Below are positions 17,735-20,267 of a DNA stretch of 20,267 nt, one piece after another; within the stretch, counting starts at the first letter, position 1; each line of letters begins with the position of its first letter. The notes beneath the pieces were generated by a model. That model did not search any database. It had not been told where the DNA came from and saw nothing but the letters and a program-made list of their open reading frames with translations. Source of the DNA: Chara braunii (lineage: Eukaryota > Streptophyta > Charophyceae > Charales > Characeae); assembly GCA_003427395.1 (NCBI GenBank), contig BFEA01000298.1, positions 517,975 through 538,241 on the forward strand, in the 5' to 3' direction. Made by a program: the position numbers and the translations under genes.

Positions 17735-19733
17735 GGCCTCAATCTGGTATAAATCAGCTATATGGGTCATGGATAAATCGGTTATTAAGGCATTCCAATG
17801 TCAGCTCGTTGCCTTCCTATGGCGCCGTAATCATGAATGTACTAATGTGATCAGCAGAGTAGCTTGGCTATCCTTAATCCAACCCAAAGGTAAAAGGGGT
17901 CTTGGGATTATTGACCCCACCACCCAAGCTATGACTCTCTCAATTCAGTGGATTAAGCGGCTACTCTTTAATCCTCAGTCACCATGGAGTGAACTGGCAA
18001 AGGAACAAATCAGGAGACTAGCTCCTCCTACTACTGAAGAGGTAGACCCTCTCATGTGGTTGAAAAATAGATCCTGGTCTCTCCCAAAGAAATCCTCCTC
18101 TTTAGACCAAGTTCCTCATCCCTCGGATCGTCAAGCAGCTAGGGCAGACCTAGTTAATGACTCTTTCTGGATTGACCTATTAAAAGTCTGGAGAAAACTC
18201 CCTCTCCCAGATAAGGTTTTCCTGGAAAGATGGGATGAGGTTTGTCGACAGCCTCTATTTAACAATCCCTTGATCAGAGACTCTCTGGGCTATACCCTTG
18301 ATTGTGCAGCTTCGCCCTGGAAAGGATGGATTAGGAAAGGAATCACTAGGATTAAGGACATTTGGAGTAGTGTTGATAAGGATTGGGTTAGCCCTCAGAC
18401 TCTTCAGGAAAGACTTAGGTACTGTCACTTTCCGGTAGAAGCCCTAGAAAGGATTATAGACATAATTCCCTTAGATTGGATTAGAATCCTTAAAAAAGGT
18501 TCATCTCTCTCCCCACAGGATTGGGTTTCCATTTTACCTCATCCTGAAGTAGTGGGGAAAGTCCTGGAAATTGGTCAGACAGGGGAGGTTCATTTGTTGC
18601 TGTTTAATTTACGAAATAACGGTTTTCTATCACCAACGGCTCAACAACAGACAAGGTGGTTTGAACAAGATACTCTTTTTCGAGTCAGGGTGCTGTCAAT
18701 GGAAGGAAAATTGATTGCCTATAAACCGGACACCCCCATCCCCCACCTCCCTTTTGATCCAATCTGCTGGTCTTGGTCAGGACACTTTCCAGCAGGTCCC
18801 ACTCATATTAGAATGCTTCACAATTTAACGGTTAAATCGACGTATAGGATGCTTAGACCCAAGGTGGGCCTTAGAGAAAAAGTTCAGAATCGGTGGAGGA
18901 ATCATCTCAGGATAGGTATGGAAGAATTACGTTCTGTAAAATGGTTTCAACTGTCCAAAATCAAGCCTTCCAAAATCGCCTCGCTTCAATGGCAAATTTC
19001 CCATCGTTGTCTCCCTACCAATGACTGGTTGATTGATCGAACTTCTTTAGAACAGAAAGGAAAAGCATACCCATGGTGCAAATTCTGTAAATCCGTTTTT
19101 CCTTCCAAGCTTATACCAGAAACAATCGAACATATTTTTTTGCAATGCCCAGGTTCAGTGTGGTTATGGCGCTGGTGGTCGAGAATTTGGAATCAGATTG
19201 GAACAACGCTCCCCTGGCCTTGGAACTGAAAACCCTTACTACTTGAGACCTGGAATCCGTCAGAAGTGGATAATTTCACTTTTAATTTTTTTAAAATTTC
19301 TTGAAGAGTTGTAATATGGGCATTGTGGGTCCGTAGGTGCACCTACGAAATGGAAGGAGTTCGCCTTGACGGCCAGGAATTTACTGATTCTATCAAACAA
19401 CAAATTCAAGTGGAAATCACAACTCGGTGGGAAGAGGTGAAGAAAAAGTTAGAATTTTTTTCTTTAGAATGTGACATTAAACAACACATCCTAACCTTTA
19501 ATCAAGACTGGCTTGGTGGGGATCAGGGAGGGAGGGTGGGGAAGGCGGAATGGGAAAAGAGACAAAGTATTGACTCGGGGAAGACCTTATGGATTTTTCG
19601 TCTCACCTTTCACGACTGGTGCGCCATTGACCCCAGTGTTCCAATGAGTCCACTTTTGGATTTTCCAGATCTCTTTCCCCTGCCTGGTATGCCATTAGTG
19701 CCTATCTCATGGTATGGACAGGATGTGTCTTGA
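17721..19733 (+). pseudogene. L1-gamma ORF2 C-terminal part (zf-RVT type)
   Basis: One frame runs from DVLGLASIWYKS to SWYGQDVS, about 670 residues, interrupted only by two TGA codons (19227-19229 and 19302-19304). The first is after LPWPWN, the second in FFKIS-stop-RVVIWALW. Recognisable parts are FLWRRNHE, AWLSLIQPKGKRGLGIIDP, the hallmark WQISHRCLPTNDWLIDRTSL and the zinc-binding residues CKFC and HIFLQC (near 19079-19150). They match L1-beta along the whole length. Residues readable upstream of 17721 come from the poly(A) and L1-alpha and are not part of this protein. The endonuclease and RT core are absent, so it cannot act alone. Confidence 0.88.
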
Positions 19734-20267
19734 AGTTCAGAAGAGCACTCATACTCTTTCTGTGCAAAGATGTTCATCAGTCTTTGGGAGCAGCAGAAGA
19801 GATTTCCATTCACGTCAGTGAGGTAGATTGATGCAGTTCAGATGTGATGCTTAGTTGGGATCCCAGCATTTCTGGTCTGTTTTGTGCTAGTTCAGGGTTA
19901 AGTGCAACGTTTCAATTCAGATAAGGTGCATGACTAATATTTCAGTGTCTGATTTTCCTTAGTCCCCTCCACCAACAGCCCTTATGAGGTCTCTTATGCT
20001 TAAGGGTCACGCTTATCCGGCGCCCGTTTAGGGTGAAGAGGCACTGAGATCTGTGTCTGTCAGTTTCTACATGGTCAAGGGACACTGGACCCGGTTTCCA
20101 GCAGTTTCACTACTGTATATGTAAAGGGACGCTGAACCCGGTTTCCAGCAGGTGCAGCTCCTCACCAATAGGAACGGAGCCATCTATCCATCTAGGGGAG
20201 TAGAGGAGGTGTCTGCTCTTACCAGCATCCCCTCTACTCCCCATCATAGATGTTTTTTCCAAAAAAA
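19734..20267 (+). other. L1-gamma 3' UTR with three hairpins
   Basis: Non-coding after the TGA at 19731. Stem 1 is present twice: ACTGGA/TCCAGC at 20084-20102 and GCTGAA/TCCAGC at 20131-20149. The second copy is followed by the usual ACCAATAG and GGAGC block. The third hairpin has an outer stem CATCTAT (20181-20187)/ATAGATG (20246-20252), a perfect inner stem GGGGAGTAGAGG (20195-20206)/CCTCTACTCCCC (20231-20242), and a loop containing CTCTTACCAGC (20216-20226). Poly(A) begins at 20261. Confidence 0.8.

Larger units (their letters stand above)
17721..20267 (+). mobile_element. L1-gamma: 5'-truncated LINE, best preserved copy
   Basis: A third LINE of the same family, carrying only the post-RT part of ORF2, a 3' UTR, three hairpins and the start of poly(A) (7 A residues at the window edge). 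The left boundary shows microhomology with L1-alpha, as is common for 5'-truncated LINE insertions. It is less decayed than L1-beta: no frameshift over about 2 kb. Its right target duplication would lie just outside the window. Confidence 0.85.

Noticed and set aside
4338-19304. A nuclear code in which UGA means Trp
   Set aside because: Most Trp codons are TGG, other stops sit at Gln or Arg sites, catalytic residues and frames are also lost, and one Trp became TAG. Decay explains this without recoding.

Overview
The window looks like eukaryotic nuclear DNA from the streptophyte (land plant or charophyte alga) lineage, and it is almost entirely layered mobile DNA. Three things point that way: LINEs of plant L1 type (endonuclease, reverse transcriptase, C-terminal zf-RVT-like zinc-binding region), a piece of plant-type mitochondrial small-subunit rRNA beside a group II intron maturase piece, and MITEs with PIF/Harbinger- and hAT-like features. 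The species is inferred only to that level. No intact host gene, tRNA, CRISPR array or bacterial operon is visible.

Layout. 1-1500: (TA)n microsatellites, a pyrimidine-rich tract, a long inverted repeat, and a mitochondrial patch (rrn18 fragment plus maturase fragment). 1500-4150: foldback elements, a 3' piece of a non-autonomous retroelement (here called family C) ending in poly(A), a pair of 373-bp repeats, a 158-bp Harbinger-like MITE, and the 3' tail of a minus-strand retroelement. A 38-bp synthetic Nextera/Tn5 junction adapter is embedded at 2051-2088, so the assembly is not reliable there.

4172-20267 can be read as one old LINE fossil (L1-alpha) split into pieces by five later insertions. 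The pieces are 4172-~4395, 10986-11249, 11807-11873, 14351-15153 and 17671-~17734; joined in that order they are collinear with the ORF2 C-terminal half of the other two LINEs. The insertions are L1-beta (about 4396-10985, ORF1 and ORF2, decayed), a 549-bp hAT-like MITE (11250-11798), a family C element on the minus strand (11874-~14349), a family C element on the plus strand (15154-17670), and a 5'-truncated, better preserved LINE (L1-gamma, ~17721 to the window end).

How they relate. Both LINEs and most family C copies end in poly(A) preceded by the same structured tail: a stem-loop of the GCTGGA/TCCAGC type, a second GCTCC/GGAGC hairpin, and in two cases a third hairpin with a conserved loop. 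The first stem shows a compensatory A-T to G-C change. This suggests that the LINE machinery recognises the tail and that family C (about 2.5 kb, no convincing protein, built of roughly 480-bp repeats) is its non-autonomous partner. That pairing is the most interesting candidate system here. The decay pattern, with premature TGA codons at Trp positions, is a second point of interest.
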